From JAPULR01 sp965238215 (lineage in GTDB: Bacteria > Chloroflexota > Dehalococcoidia > Lucifugimonadales > GCA-2712585), in contig OZ250180.1 in the NCBI GenBank assembly GCA_965238215.1, positions 1,426,001 to 1,490,000 of the forward strand: a DNA stretch of 64,000 bases, in the 5' to 3' direction. This document shows, in pieces, positions 51,166-60,064 of the stretch; positions within the stretch are counted from its first letter, which is position 1; each line of letters starts with the position of its first letter. Made by a program: the position numbers and the translations under genes. The notes under the pieces were generated by a model. It made no database searches, had not been told where the DNA came from, and saw nothing but the letters and a program-made list of their open reading frames with translations.

Positions 51166-51244
51166 GGATTGAATACTCTGCCTGGAAGTTATGCAACAAC
51201 CATACCCAAACGGGACACGTTCCACAAGAAGCCGGCATCCCCTC

Positions 51245-51328
51245 TTGTCCTCGCGGAGGCGGGGACCCATCCCCCTCCGTCATTCCCGCACCCCCTCCTC
51301 TTGTCCTCGCGGAGGCGGGGACCCATCC
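51245..51328. repeat. Tandem pair of dispersed repeats, family R3
   Basis: Two copies of a 28-base unit TTGTCCTCGCGG..GGGGACCCATCC at 51245 and 51301, 56 bases apart, with similar flanks. Related copy at 47829. They fill most of the 308-base gap between glnS and tRNA-Ser. Confidence 0.7.
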
Positions 51329-51345
51329 CTCCTTGCCCACCACCA

Positions 51346-51371
51346 CCGTAGGGGCGGTTCGCGAACCGCCC
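51346..51371. repeat. Dispersed hairpin repeat, family R1
   Basis: GGGCGGTTC-GC-GAACCGCCC; differs from the 29731 copy at one loop base. Confidence 0.7.
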
Positions 51372-51378
51372 TCCCCAC

Positions 51379-51420
51379 CATGTCATTCTGAACGGAGCGC
51401 AGCGGAGTGAAGAATCTCGT
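51379..51420. repeat. Dispersed repeat, family R2
   Basis: 41 of 42 bases match 47955-47996. Immediately follows the R1 hairpin, so R1, R2 and R3 are clustered here. Confidence 0.75.
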
Positions 51421-51473
51421 GGAGGAGGTCGATAACAGCCTGTCCCAAATTCCGTGGGTTATAATAGGGAAAC

Positions 51474-51561
51474 GGAGGGATGGCCGAGTGGACTAAGGCG
51501 GCGGTCTTGAAAACCGCTTCTCGTTTCGCGCGAGACGTGGGTTCGAATCCCACTCCCTCCG
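51474..51561 (+). tRNA. tRNA-Ser (TGA anticodon)
   Basis: Class II tRNA: acceptor GGAGGGA/TCCCTCC, anticodon stem GCGGT/ACCGC around CTTGAAA (anticodon TGA), long variable arm, T-loop GGTTCGAATCC. CCA is not encoded. Confidence 0.93.
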
Positions 51562-51890
51562 CCGCCGCCCAATACAATTCCCAGTTTTGGCCTTAATCCA
51601 CGTGGCAACCCGATACGCAATTTGACTACGATTTAAGAAATTTATACACTTCTAACACACGTAAAGAGTCAGGAAGGATGTCCCGAATGGATATCGGTCG
51701 GTCACTAGTCAGTCCCATGTCAACCGCCAACAATAGAGTGATTGATCATTCACTTGTACACTACAGCCCCCAATGATACAGATGTGCTATAATATATGTG
51801 CCAACACAATCAGTACAAATAATATGGAATTGAACGCGCCAATATACTTCATCTTCAAGAGCAAATCGGATCAAGCTGGACGGAGCGAAC
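51562..51890 (+). promoter_or_regulatory. AT-rich gap with an extended -10 promoter for the SDH_sah operon
   Basis: About 329 bases, clearly AT-richer than the flanks. TGCTATAAT at 51785-51793 is a good extended -10; no -35 is seen at the right distance. Transcript start would lie about 90 bases before GTG 51891. No coding sequence noted. Confidence 0.5.
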
Positions 51891-52784
51891 GTGGTTAGTT
51901 TTTCCGACGCCAACGACTTTATTGAAGGGCAACTGGATGACCGCATCCGGGCAATAAAAGAACGTCTCAAGGGGGATGCAATTGCCTACAGCGGCCCATT
52001 AATTGGTGGTGTTGACGACGTAATCCGAGACATGATGGAGTACAAGGCTAATCAGCAACCACTTAAGGAAAGGCTTATTTTCCTGCTGACCACCAACGGC
52101 GGATATATCGAAACCGTTGCACGCATCGTGGAGACTCTCAGACATCACTATGAGTACGTCGCATTTGTCATCCCAAACCGAGCATTCTCAGCTGGAACGG
52201 TGTTGGCGTTATCGGGTAATGCGATTCACATGGATTATTACTCTAGGCTCGGACCAATCGATCCACAAGTTGAATCCGAGACAGGAGACCTACTGCCTGC
52301 CTTGGGATATCTTTCCAGATACGAAGGCCTAATTGAAAAGGCCAACCAAGGAACGATTTCTCAGGCCGAAGTTGCCGTACTACTCAAGTTCGATCAAGCT
52401 GAGTTGTATAAGTTTGAACAGGCACGTGAATTGTCCATAGCGCTGCTCAAGGAGTGGCTCGCCAACTATAAATTCCGTGAATGGCAGAGGACCGAAAGGC
52501 GAGGAGCAACAGTCACCAAGAAGATGAGGTCTGCCAGAGCAACTAGCATCGCGAAAAGGCTCAACGATACTGACCGATGGCATAGTCATGGTTACGGAAT
52601 ATCGATGGATGTATTGACCAGAGACATGCAACTAAAGATAGACGATTTTGGGGCCGACAAGGCGTTAAGCAACGAGATTAGAGGATACCATCAACTATTC
52701 GAGGATTATTCAACTAAGCGGGGCATCGATATGTCCCTACATGTCTTTGGAAGGTTTATGGCGATGCACCTTCATCATCACTAG
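51891..52784 (+). CDS. SDH_sah-type ClpP-fold serine protease
   Basis: 297 aa. LLTTNGGYIETVARIVETL gives the oxyanion region, NRAFS100AGT the nucleophile and SRLGPIDPQ the segment typical of the SDH_sah (serine dehydrogenase proteinase) branch of the ClpP/crotonase fold. It lacks a signal peptide, so it is cytosolic. AT-rich, placed between tRNA genes, and followed by a 70-aa partner gene. This setting suggests a mobile defence or stress unit. Confidence 0.82.
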   Translation: MVSFSDANDFIEGQLDDRIRAIKERLKGDAIAYSGPLIGGVDDVIRDMMEYKANQQPLKERLIFLLTTNGGYIETVARIVETLRHHYEYVAFVIPNRAFSAGTVLALSGNAIHMDYYSRLGPIDPQVESETGDLLPALGYLSRYEGLIEKANQGTISQAEVAVLLKFDQAELYKFEQARELSIALLKEWLANYKFREWQRTERRGATVTKKMRSARATSIAKRLNDTDRWHSHGYGISMDVLTRDMQLKIDDFGADKALSNEIRGYHQLFEDYSTKRGIDMSLHVFGRFMAMHLHHH

Positions 52785-52852
52785 GACTTTGAGAATTGGT
52801 TTGACAACACCCCTATGCTTAACTTCTACGTTTGTCAATTGGGAGCTTTGAT

Positions 52853-53065
52853 ATGGACAAATTAGATATTGATGAAATCTTCCGGAAAAACCCCCGTCTG
52901 GACCGCGATTCTTTCGAGGCCCTTCACAAATATGTGAATAAACTGAGACCAAGTGACAAGCCGCGTTATAGACTAGCACCGATCGGCACCCATCGGGCTA
53001 GGGTAGGCGTACCAAACTCAACTGCTGAGAAGCCGCGACGAATTAGGAACTATCCCGGCTTCTAG
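52853..53065 (+). CDS. Small protein paired with the SDH_sah protease
   Basis: 70 aa, 68 bases after the protease gene, with GGGAG before ATG 52853. Acidic helical N-terminus (DIDEIFRKNPRLDRDSFEAL) and basic, Pro/Arg-rich tail. No recognised domain. Could be a substrate, adaptor or regulator of the protease. Confidence 0.6.
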   Translation: MDKLDIDEIFRKNPRLDRDSFEALHKYVNKLRPSDKPRYRLAPIGTHRARVGVPNSTAEKPRRIRNYPGF

Positions 53066-53189
53066 GAAACACAAGAGTCGCACCTAGCCGCACGGAACTT
53101 CCGCTTGACGAATGCCGTAACTTTTAGCTAAAATATAAATAATCGTGGCGGCTGGACCGCTGCGTTTATGTGTTTGTACGAGGATACGG

Positions 53190-53262
53190 GCCCCAGTGGC
53201 GCAATGGTAGCGCAGCCGACTTGTAATCGGCAGGCTAGCGGGTTCGAATCCCCTCTGGGGCT
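53190..53262 (+). tRNA. tRNA-Thr (TGT anticodon)
   Basis: Acceptor GCCCCAG/CTGGGGC, anticodon stem GCCGA/TCGGC around CTTGTAA (TGT), T-loop GGTTCGAATCC. CCA not encoded. First of three tRNAs before tuf. Confidence 0.93.
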
Positions 53263-53362
53263 ATACCTCCAAACACTTAGAACAATAAGAAGGGAAAGAA
53301 CATCGGCTTAACCCGTTGGCCTTCATTTTAACCTGTGATAAACTATACCCACCCTTGATTCA

Positions 53363-53450
53363 GGAGGGGTGGGTGAGTGGTTTAAACCACCAGACTGTAA
53401 ATCTGGCGCTCGAAAGGGCTTCGCAGGTTCGAATCCTGCCCCCTCCACCA
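53363..53450 (+). tRNA. tRNA-Tyr (GTA anticodon)
   Basis: Acceptor GGAGGGG with matching 3' strand, anticodon stem CCAGA/TCTGG around CTGTAAA (GTA), long variable arm as expected for bacterial tRNA-Tyr, CCA encoded. Confidence 0.93.
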
Positions 53451-53489
53451 TTTAGATAGCCTATAGCAAGAAACCAAGCCAAACTCACT

Positions 53490-53565
53490 GCCCACATAGC
53501 TCAGACGGTAGAGCACGCCCTTGGTAAGGGCGAGGTCGACGGTTCAAGTCCGTCTGTGGGCTCCA
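53490..53565 (+). tRNA. tRNA-Thr (GGT anticodon)
   Basis: Acceptor GCCCACA/TGTGGGC, anticodon stem GCCCT/AGGGC around TTGGTAA (GGT), CCA encoded at 53563-53565. Lies 47 bases before tuf, a conserved Thr-Tyr-Thr/tuf arrangement. Confidence 0.93.
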
Positions 53566-53612
53566 GTAGACCCAGACCCAATATAATTCTCAAAATAGCA
53601 GGAGGAACCTAG

Positions 53613-54818
53613 ATGGCAAAGCAGAAATTTGAGCGAGGTAAGCCTCACGTGAACGTCGGCACCATCGGCCACGTTGACCATGGGAAGACCACCCTCACTT
53701 CGGCCATGACCATGGTTCTGGCAAACCAGAAGACCGGTACCAACTTCAGGGCCTTCGACACCATCGACAACGCCCCGGAGGAGAAGGCCCGCGGCGTTAC
53801 CATCAACATCTCCCACATCGAATACGAAACCGCCAAACGCCACTACGCCCACGTGGACTGCCCCGGCCACGCCGACTACATTAAGAACATGATCACCGGC
53901 GCGGCTCAGATGGACGGCGCCGTGTTGGTCGTCAGCGCACCCGACGGCCCCATGCCCCAGACCAGGGAGCACATCCTCCTGGCCCGCCAGGTTGAAGTCC
54001 CCCGCATCGTCGTCGCCCTCAACAAGGTCGACGCCATGGACGACGAGGAACTGCTGGAACTGGTGGAACTCGAGGTTCGGGAGCTTCTCAGCGAGTACAA
54101 CTTCCCCGGCGACGACGCCCCCGTGGTGAGGGTGAGCGCCCTCAAGGCCCTGGAAGAGCAGGAATCGGGCAACTCCGACGGGCCCTGGAGCAAGAACATC
54201 TTAGAGCTCATCGAGGCTATGGAAGAGTATATCCCCGTGCCAGACCGGCCCAAAGACCGGCCCTTCCTCATGCCTGTTGAAGATGTCTTCGGCATCAAGG
54301 GACGCGGCACCGTCGTCACCGGTCGAGTCGAGCGTGGGACCATCCGCACCGGCGACCCGGTGGAGATTGTCGGCTTCGGCAAGGTCTCCAAGTCCGTCGC
54401 CACCGGCCTGGAAATGTTCCACAAAACCCTGGACGAGTCCGAGGCCGGCGACGCCGTAGGCGTTCTCCTCAGAGGCGTTGATCGCGAGGACGTCGAGCGG
54501 GGCGAAGTCCTCGCCCACCCCGGCTCCATTCAGCCCCACTCCAAGGCCAAGGCCGAAGTCTACGTCCTCAGCAAGGAGGAGGGCGGCCGGCACACCCCAT
54601 TCTTCACCGGCTACAAGCCCCAGTTCTTCATCCGCACCAGCGACATTACCGGTGAGATCAGGCTGGATGAGGGTGTGGAAATGGTGATGCCCGGTGACAA
54701 CACCACCATGGAAATCAGCCTCATCTACCCCATCGCCATGGAAGAGGGCCTTCACTTCGCCATCAGAGAGGGAGGCCGCACCGTGGGCGCAGGGGTCGTC
54801 ACCAGCGTGGGAGAATAG
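53613..54818 (+). CDS. tuf: Elongation factor Tu
   Basis: 401 aa. GHVDHGKTTL (G1), DCPGHADY (G3) and NKVD (G4) with domains 2 and 3 complete. Delivers aminoacyl-tRNA to the ribosome. AGGAGG precedes ATG 53613. Heads the operon tuf-rpmG-secE-nusG-rplK-rplA-rplJ-rplL, probably transcribed with the upstream tRNAs. Confidence 0.98.
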   Translation: MAKQKFERGKPHVNVGTIGHVDHGKTTLTSAMTMVLANQKTGTNFRAFDTIDNAPEEKARGVTINISHIEYETAKRHYAHVDCPGHADYIKNMITGAAQMDGAVLVVSAPDGPMPQTREHILLARQVEVPRIVVALNKVDAMDDEELLELVELEVRELLSEYNFPGDDAPVVRVSALKALEEQESGNSDGPWSKNILELIEAMEEYIPVPDRPKDRPFLMPVEDVFGIKGRGTVVTGRVERGTIRTGDPVEIVGFGKVSKSVATGLEMFHKTLDESEAGDAVGVLLRGVDREDVERGEVLAHPGSIQPHSKAKAEVYVLSKEEGGRHTPFFTGYKPQFFIRTSDITGEIRLDEGVEMVMPGDNTTMEISLIYPIAMEEGLHFAIREGGRTVGAGVVTSVGE

Positions 54819-54821
54819 AAA

Positions 54822-54992
54822 ATGGCTAGAAAACGCGGCGAAGCCCGTATCCTGGTTACCTTGCAGTGCTCCGACTGCCGGGAGAGGAACTACCTCACTA
54901 GCAAGAACCGCCGAAATGACCCTCAGCGGCTGGAACAGCGCAAGTACTGCTCCCGCTGTCGGACCCATCGGTCCCATAGAGAGGTGCGTTAG
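54822..54992 (+). CDS. rpmG: 50S ribosomal protein L33 (zinc-binding form)
   Basis: 56 aa, 3 bases after the tuf stop. Basic protein with two cysteine pairs (CSDC, CSRC), so the C+ zinc-binding form, and the core RNYLTSKNRRNDPQRLEQRKYC-like region at about 23-43. Its stop is immediately followed by the secE GTG. Confidence 0.95.
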   Translation: MARKRGEARILVTLQCSDCRERNYLTSKNRRNDPQRLEQRKYCSRCRTHRSHREVR

Positions 54993-55241
54993 GTGAGCAC
55001 CCGCGGGCCCGGCACCGCAGCCTTCCGCCGTCCCAGCCAAGATCAGCTGCGTCGGTTCCGCCCGGTGGAGTTCATCAAAGAGGTCATCGCAGAACTACGA
55101 AAGGCCGTCTGGCCCACCAGGGAAGAGACCATACGCCTCACTTGGGTGGTCATCGTCATCGGCGCCCTGGTGGGGTCCATACTCGGCCTGTACGACTTCA
55201 CCCTTTCCAGGACCCTCACCCAGTACGTAATTCTTGCCTAA
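54993..55241 (+). CDS. secE: Preprotein translocase subunit SecE
   Basis: 82 aa with the single-membrane-helix form: amphipathic FIKEVIAELRKAVWPTREETIRLT then one transmembrane segment. GTG start directly after rpmG. Clamps SecY in the translocon. Confidence 0.93.
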   Translation: MSTRGPGTAAFRRPSQDQLRRFRPVEFIKEVIAELRKAVWPTREETIRLTWVVIVIGALVGSILGLYDFTLSRTLTQYVILA

Positions 55242-55276
55242 CCATCCCATCAACTCGACCTCCCCCTACTAAGGAA

Positions 55277-55843
55277 ATGAAAGCAACGCCAGAAATCCAC
55301 CAAGATTCCCAGTGGTACATTGTCCACACCTACTCCGGACAGGAAGACCGGGTCAAAAAGAACCTGGACATCCGCATCCAGAGCCTGGACATGCAGGACC
55401 GGATATACCAGGTCGTGGTGCCCACGGAGGAGGAAATCGTCATCCGGGATGGAAAGCGGCGCAAAGAGCGTCGAAAGGTCTTCCCCGGATACATCCTCAT
55501 TCAGATGAAGATGGACGACGAAAGCTGGTACGCCGTGCGAAACACCCCCGGCGTTACGGGCTTCGTTTCCACCGAAGACGAACGGGACAAGCGCGCCAAG
55601 CCCATTCCCATGGAACCTGAAGAGGTGGCCTCGATAATGTCCCAGCTGGAGACAGGGAGGCCCCGCGTCACCGTGGGCTTGCAGATAGGCCAGACGGTCC
55701 GCATCATCGCAGGCCCATTCGCCGACTTCATGGGTACTGTTGGAGAAGTTGACCCGGACCGCTCACGCATCAGAGTCCTCGTATCTTTCTTCGGCCGTGA
55801 GACGCCGGTGGAACTGGACTTCCTACAGGTCGAGAAGCTCTGA
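55277..55843 (+). CDS. nusG: Transcription termination/antitermination factor NusG
   Basis: About 188 aa from ATG 55277 with AAGGA upstream. NGN domain (WYIVHTYSGQEDRVKKNL ... FPGYILIQM) and C-terminal KOW domain (VGQTVRIIAGPFADFMGTV). Couples RNA polymerase with the ribosome or Rho. A longer upstream frame overlaps secE and is rejected. Confidence 0.96.
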   Translation: MKATPEIHQDSQWYIVHTYSGQEDRVKKNLDIRIQSLDMQDRIYQVVVPTEEEIVIRDGKRRKERRKVFPGYILIQMKMDDESWYAVRNTPGVTGFVSTEDERDKRAKPIPMEPEEVASIMSQLETGRPRVTVGLQIGQTVRIIAGPFADFMGTVGEVDPDRSRIRVLVSFFGRETPVELDFLQVEKL

Positions 55844-55983
55844 GGAACGCCCCAGCGCCCGCTCCTGGAACGCGAAAGAGATAGCGTAGAAAGGCTTCAG
55901 AACACCCGCGGCAAGAGAGATAATGGCGAATAGGAAAGAAACAGACCTTTGACAAAAGAGTTAACGAAAAAGGGTAAAAAAAC

Positions 55984-56412
55984 GTGGCAAAGAAAGTTAG
56001 AGCCATCATTAAACTGCAGCTCGCCGCCGGCCAGGCCAGTCCGGCGCCGCCGGTGGGGCCCGCCCTAGGGCAGCACGGCGTCAACATCATGGCCTTCGTC
56101 AAGGAGTACAACTCCCGCACCGCCAACCAGGGCGGCAACATCGTTCCCGTGCACCTCACGGTGTTCGAAGACCGCTCCTTTAACTTCGTCACCAAGACGC
56201 CTCCCGCCTCGGACATGCTCCGTCGGGCAGCCGGCATAGAAAAGGGCGCGTCGTTGGCAAGGCAGGAGCACGCCGGTTCCGTAAACCGTAGCGCCCTGGA
56301 GGAGATAGCCAAGCAGAAGATGGCGGACCTGAACGCCAAAGACCTGGCGGGGGCCACCAAGATAATTGAAGGTACAGCCAGAAGCATGGGCATTGAGATT
56401 AGCGAGGATTAG
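55984..56412 (+). CDS. rplK: 50S ribosomal protein L11
   Basis: 142 aa. Proline-rich N-terminus GQASPAPPVGPALGQHGVNI and C-terminal rRNA-binding domain ending GTARSMGIEI. Forms the GTPase-associated centre with L10-L12. A 140-base leader separates it from nusG. Confidence 0.97.
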   Translation: MAKKVRAIIKLQLAAGQASPAPPVGPALGQHGVNIMAFVKEYNSRTANQGGNIVPVHLTVFEDRSFNFVTKTPPASDMLRRAAGIEKGASLARQEHAGSVNRSALEEIAKQKMADLNAKDLAGATKIIEGTARSMGIEISED

Positions 56413-56415
56413 CCG

Positions 56416-57129
56416 GTGAAGAAGCAAGGTAAGAGACTACGGGACGCCATAAGCTCCCTGGACGCAGAGAAGTACTATCTACTGGATGAGGCCGTGGAAT
56501 CCCTTCAGATGGTCTCCAGCGCCAATTTCGACGAAACGGTGGAGCTACACCTGCGCACGAGCGCCGATCCCCGCCACGCCGACCAGCTTGTGCGCGGCGT
56601 GGCCATGCTCCCCCACGGCTTGGGGAAGACCATTCGAGTGCTGGTCTTCGCCAACGGCGAAGCCGCTGAAATTGCCAAGCAAGCCGGCGCCGACTACATC
56701 GGCGACGACGAGGTCATTCGCAACATCCAAGGGGGATGGGTAGACTTCGACGTCGGCTTGGCCATCCCGGATATGATGAGCAAAATCGGCAGGCTGGGCC
56801 GTGTCCTTGGTCCCCGTGGTCTAATGCCCAACCCCAGAACGGGCACGATGGTCCAGATGCGGGACCTGCCGCGAGCCATCGACGAAGCCAAGAAAGGGCG
56901 CGTGGAATACCGCATTGACCGCACGGCCATAATACACGTACCCGTGGGCAAGATCAGCTTCGCCCAAGAGAATCTCGTGGAGAACATTGCCACCATCATG
57001 GACGCCGTGGTGAAGGCCCGGCCCGCCACCGTCAAGGGCGCATTCATCAGGACGGCATTCCTTTCGAGCACCATGGGGCCAAGCCTGAAGCTTGACGTAA
57101 ACGCCCTCATATCTGTTAAAGTAGAATAG
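56416..57129 (+). CDS. rplA: 50S ribosomal protein L1
   Basis: 237 aa, GTG start 3 bases after rplK stop. Conserved PNPRTGTM and GKISFAQENLVENI present. Forms the L1 stalk and often autoregulates its operon. Confidence 0.97.
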   Translation: MKKQGKRLRDAISSLDAEKYYLLDEAVESLQMVSSANFDETVELHLRTSADPRHADQLVRGVAMLPHGLGKTIRVLVFANGEAAEIAKQAGADYIGDDEVIRNIQGGWVDFDVGLAIPDMMSKIGRLGRVLGPRGLMPNPRTGTMVQMRDLPRAIDEAKKGRVEYRIDRTAIIHVPVGKISFAQENLVENIATIMDAVVKARPATVKGAFIRTAFLSSTMGPSLKLDVNALISVKVE

Positions 57130-57132
57130 CAA

Positions 57133-57325
57133 ACCAACCGGCCGCTCAAGACAGCAGGTTCCCTGCCAGGGATTAAACCGCCTGCCGAGGCGCCCCGGAA
57201 AGACCGACTCCCAACGGAGTCCTTCATTCCCGGCGCATGAGCGCGGGGAATTTTGGCGTCTAGGCCAAGCCTAAAACGCCGTAACTCCCAAGAGCGGCCC
57301 CACAAAGAAAGATAAGGAGTCCTAA
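57133..57325 (+). ncRNA. Ribosomal protein L10 leader (autoregulatory mRNA structure)
   Basis: The 204-base gap between rplA and rplJ has several potential stems, e.g. GGCGTCTAGGCCAAGCCTAAAACGCC split as GGCGT(T)TT pairs at about 57254-57282 and CGGGGAATT-type segments. Position and size fit the L10 leader to which the L10/L12 complex binds. Exact fold not computed. Confidence 0.6.
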
Positions 57326-57333
57326 AGGAACTC

Positions 57334-57897
57334 ATGCCAACAGACAGAAAGATCCAGCAGGTGGCGGAAATCAAGGATCGAATCGAGCGATGCAACATCG
57401 CCGTTGCAACCACTCACACCGGCCTAGACGCCAACGATATGAACGACCTTCGTCGCCGACTCAGAGAGCGGAACGTAGAGTATAGGATAGTCAAGAATAC
57501 CCTCACCTACATTGCCGCCGAGGAAGCCTCCAAGCCCCAATTGCGAGAGGTGGTGCAGGGACCGACGGGACTCGCCTTCGGCTACGACGACCCCCGGCTG
57601 GTGGCCCAAGCCCTGGAGGAGTTCATACGCGCCACCCGCTCGTCCCTGACCATCCAGGGCGCCCTGCTGAACACCCGCACGCTGACGCCCCAGGAGGTGC
57701 ACACCCTGGCCACCCTGCCCTCTCAGGAAGAGCTCATGAGCCGGGTTTTGGGACAGATGCAGTTCCCCATCACGAGACTGGTGGGCCAGCTTCAAGCCCC
57801 GATAGCGGGTCTGGTCAACACCCTAAACGGCACCATTCGCGGGTTGGGTTCCGTTCTTCAGCAGCGCATCCAGCAATTGGAGACCGAGTCGGACTGA
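57334..57897 (+). CDS. rplJ: 50S ribosomal protein L10
   Basis: 187 aa. LRRRLRERNVEYRIVKNTL rRNA-binding region and a C-terminal helix for L12 dimers. AAGGAG-type site upstream. Base of the stalk. Confidence 0.96.
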   Translation: MPTDRKIQQVAEIKDRIERCNIAVATTHTGLDANDMNDLRRRLRERNVEYRIVKNTLTYIAAEEASKPQLREVVQGPTGLAFGYDDPRLVAQALEEFIRATRSSLTIQGALLNTRTLTPQEVHTLATLPSQEELMSRVLGQMQFPITRLVGQLQAPIAGLVNTLNGTIRGLGSVLQQRIQQLETESD

Positions 57898-57991
57898 CGG
57901 CCTTGACCTCTCGCTAAGTAATACGATGCCACCATAGCAAGCAGACGAAATAGAACATCGACTATCAAACTGAAAATAACCAGGAGGAGTT

Positions 57992-58378
57992 ATGAGCAAC
58001 CAGGAAATTTTGGAAGCAATCAAGGAAATGACCGTAATGGAGCTTTCTGAGCTTGTTAAGGCCCTGGAGGACCAGTTCGGCGTCTCCGCCGCCGCTCCCA
58101 TGGCCGTTGCGGCTCCCGCAGCTATCGCTGCCAACGGCGGCGCCCCCGCCATCGAAGAAGAAGAGCAGACGGAATTCTCCGTCATCCTACAAGAGATTGG
58201 CCCGAACAAGATCAACGTCATCAAGGCCGTCCGCGAAGTCACCACCCTCGGCCTCCGCGAGGCCAAGTCCGTGGTCGAGGCTGCTCCCAAGGCCATCAAG
58301 GAAGGCGTGAGCAAGGATGAGGCCGAAGACGTGCAGAAGAAGCTGGAGGCCGCCGGAGCTAAGGCGGAGTTGAAGTAG
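57992..58378 (+). CDS. rplL: 50S ribosomal protein L7/L12
   Basis: 128 aa. N-terminal dimerisation domain, Ala/Pro hinge, and C-terminal EFSVILQEIGPNKINVIKAVREVT. AGGAGG before ATG 57992. No rpoB follows in this window. Confidence 0.97.
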   Translation: MSNQEILEAIKEMTVMELSELVKALEDQFGVSAAAPMAVAAPAAIAANGGAPAIEEEEQTEFSVILQEIGPNKINVIKAVREVTTLGLREAKSVVEAAPKAIKEGVSKDEAEDVQKKLEAAGAKAELK

Positions 58379-58415
58379 GCCGCTCCTACATCATACTTAC
58401 CATGAGAGTTGGAAC

Positions 58416-58688
58416 TTGAGCAGGCGAAAAGATAGAGAGCGCTTCCTGGCCATGCAGCGCCTTAACCCGGACTACGTGGGCTTTCGGGGCCACGACAGCC
58501 CTGCAGAGTCTTCCGGGCCGCCCCTGGAGAAGGTTACGTGCTCCCGGTGCGGCCGGGTCCGGAACGTGCCCGTTGGCGTGGCGGCAGAGCATCCGGACGA
58601 CTACGTGTGCGCTACCTGCCAGGAAGAATTGGAGGAAGAGGCGGAAGCCGACGACGAGTCGGTAGAAGCGGGAGAATCGACGGGCTAG
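58416..58688 (+). CDS. Small zinc-ribbon-like protein downstream of rplL
   Basis: 90 aa with C-S-R-C and C-A-T-C pairs, an acidic C-terminal tail and a basic N-terminus. TTG start at 58416. Possible RNA or ribosome-associated factor; no named family. Located where rpoB usually sits. Confidence 0.6.
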   Translation: MSRRKDRERFLAMQRLNPDYVGFRGHDSPAESSGPPLEKVTCSRCGRVRNVPVGVAAEHPDDYVCATCQEELEEEAEADDESVEAGESTG

Positions 58689-58740
58689 CTCCACGGCGGG
58701 GCGCTTAGCGCCCCATGCGGTGACCCCTGAATGTAAGCCC

Positions 58741-59451
58741 ATGGAGCAACCTCCAAGAATCGCCTACAGCGCTATGATCCGGGACACTCCCGCCACGGAG
58801 CGCCCGCGAGAAAAACTTAAGAACTTCGGCCCAGACCACCTCAGCAACGCCGAGTTGGTAGCCATTCTGCTCAGAACCGGCGTCAAGGGAGAAGGCGTCG
58901 TCATAATGGCCCAGCGCCTTCTCCAGCACTTCGGCGGACTGGCGGGCCTGGCAAGGGCCAACTTTGTCGAACTCTGTGCGGAGCACGGCATAAGCGAGGC
59001 CAAGGCCAGCCAGCTACTGGCCGCCATGGCTCTGGGCCGTCGACTCTCCAATCTGAAGACTACCGAAAGATACGCCGTTAACTCGCCCAGAGACGTCGCA
59101 AGTCTCCTCTTCGGCGAGATGAGCTTCCTCGACAAGGAACACCTGAAGACGGTCCTGCTCAACACCAAGAACGAAATTATGGGCGTCCGGGAGATCTACG
59201 TAGGCAACGTGAATTCCTCCATGGCCCGGCCTTCGGAGATCTTTAGGCCCGCCATTAGGGAAAACTGCCCCTCCATTATCGTCGTCCACAACCACCCCTC
59301 CGGTGATCCCACCCCCAGCGCCGACGACGTAGTCGTTACCCGCCGGCTGGTGGAAGCGGGCAAAGTCCTGGAAATAGAAATGCTGGACCACATAGTCATC
59401 GGCAGCGACGAGCGGTACGTAAGCCTGAAGGAGAAGGGGCTCGGCTTCTAA
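58741..59451 (+). CDS. radC: RadC family protein (JAB/MPN domain)
   Basis: About 236 aa. N-terminal UPF0758 helical domain (LSNAELVAILLRTG), C-terminal JAMM HNHPSGDPTPSADD. Role in repair is disputed. Start at 58741 preferred to GTG 58720. Confidence 0.92.
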   Translation: MEQPPRIAYSAMIRDTPATERPREKLKNFGPDHLSNAELVAILLRTGVKGEGVVIMAQRLLQHFGGLAGLARANFVELCAEHGISEAKASQLLAAMALGRRLSNLKTTERYAVNSPRDVASLLFGEMSFLDKEHLKTVLLNTKNEIMGVREIYVGNVNSSMARPSEIFRPAIRENCPSIIVVHNHPSGDPTPSADDVVVTRRLVEAGKVLEIEMLDHIVIGSDERYVSLKEKGLGF

Positions 59452-59539
59452 CCTCGCCCCTCCCCCAACCCCTTGTTTCTCCACGCCATCTGAAAGACAA
59501 TTAGGGCATCGTACATCCTTAATCCAAAAGGAGCATCCC

Positions 59540-59866
59540 TTGTATTTCTACAATGCACAGGATAGAGCGCCCAAGGAGATTGTCCCTGGTGGCACAATCC
59601 GCACCTTCTGGGGAGAAAACACCCTCCTCTCCGTCGTAGACATAGACCCCGGCGTGGAAGTCCCCCTTCACACCCACCCCCACGAGCAATCCGGCATCGT
59701 CCTTGAGGGTCAGCTGGAAATGGGCGTGGAAGGAAACGTTCGCCTCCTGAAACCCGGCGACATGTATATCATCCCCGGCGGGGTGGAACACTACGCCAAG
59801 ACCGTCTCAGACAGCGCCAAAGTGCTGGATATCTTCAGCCCCGTCAGGGAAGACTACCAGTACTAG
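59540..59866 (+). CDS. Cupin-domain protein
   Basis: 108 aa single-domain cupin with metal ligands HTHPHEQ and the late H of GGVEHY. TTG start with AAAGGAG upstream. Substrate unknown. Confidence 0.85.
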   Translation: MYFYNAQDRAPKEIVPGGTIRTFWGENTLLSVVDIDPGVEVPLHTHPHEQSGIVLEGQLEMGVEGNVRLLKPGDMYIIPGGVEHYAKTVSDSAKVLDIFSPVREDYQY

Positions 59867-60064
59867 CAGGCAGTAGCGGAGACGCTGTTCCGCTCCGATT
59901 CGTCCGGCCATAGACGGTGAATTCTCCAACACCGAAAGCTCCCGTCATGGACGGATTACGCTTCTCTGACGACAGTCATGGCCGGCGTCGATCACGTCCC
60001 GCCGCCGTCCGTTCGGCGAAACTTCCCCAATCAATAACACTAACTCGCTACTAGGAGGAAACTC

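Noticed and set aside
51245..51328. Short CRISPR-like array
   Set aside because: Only two units with unrelated, unequal flanks and no cas genes; it is a dispersed repeat family.
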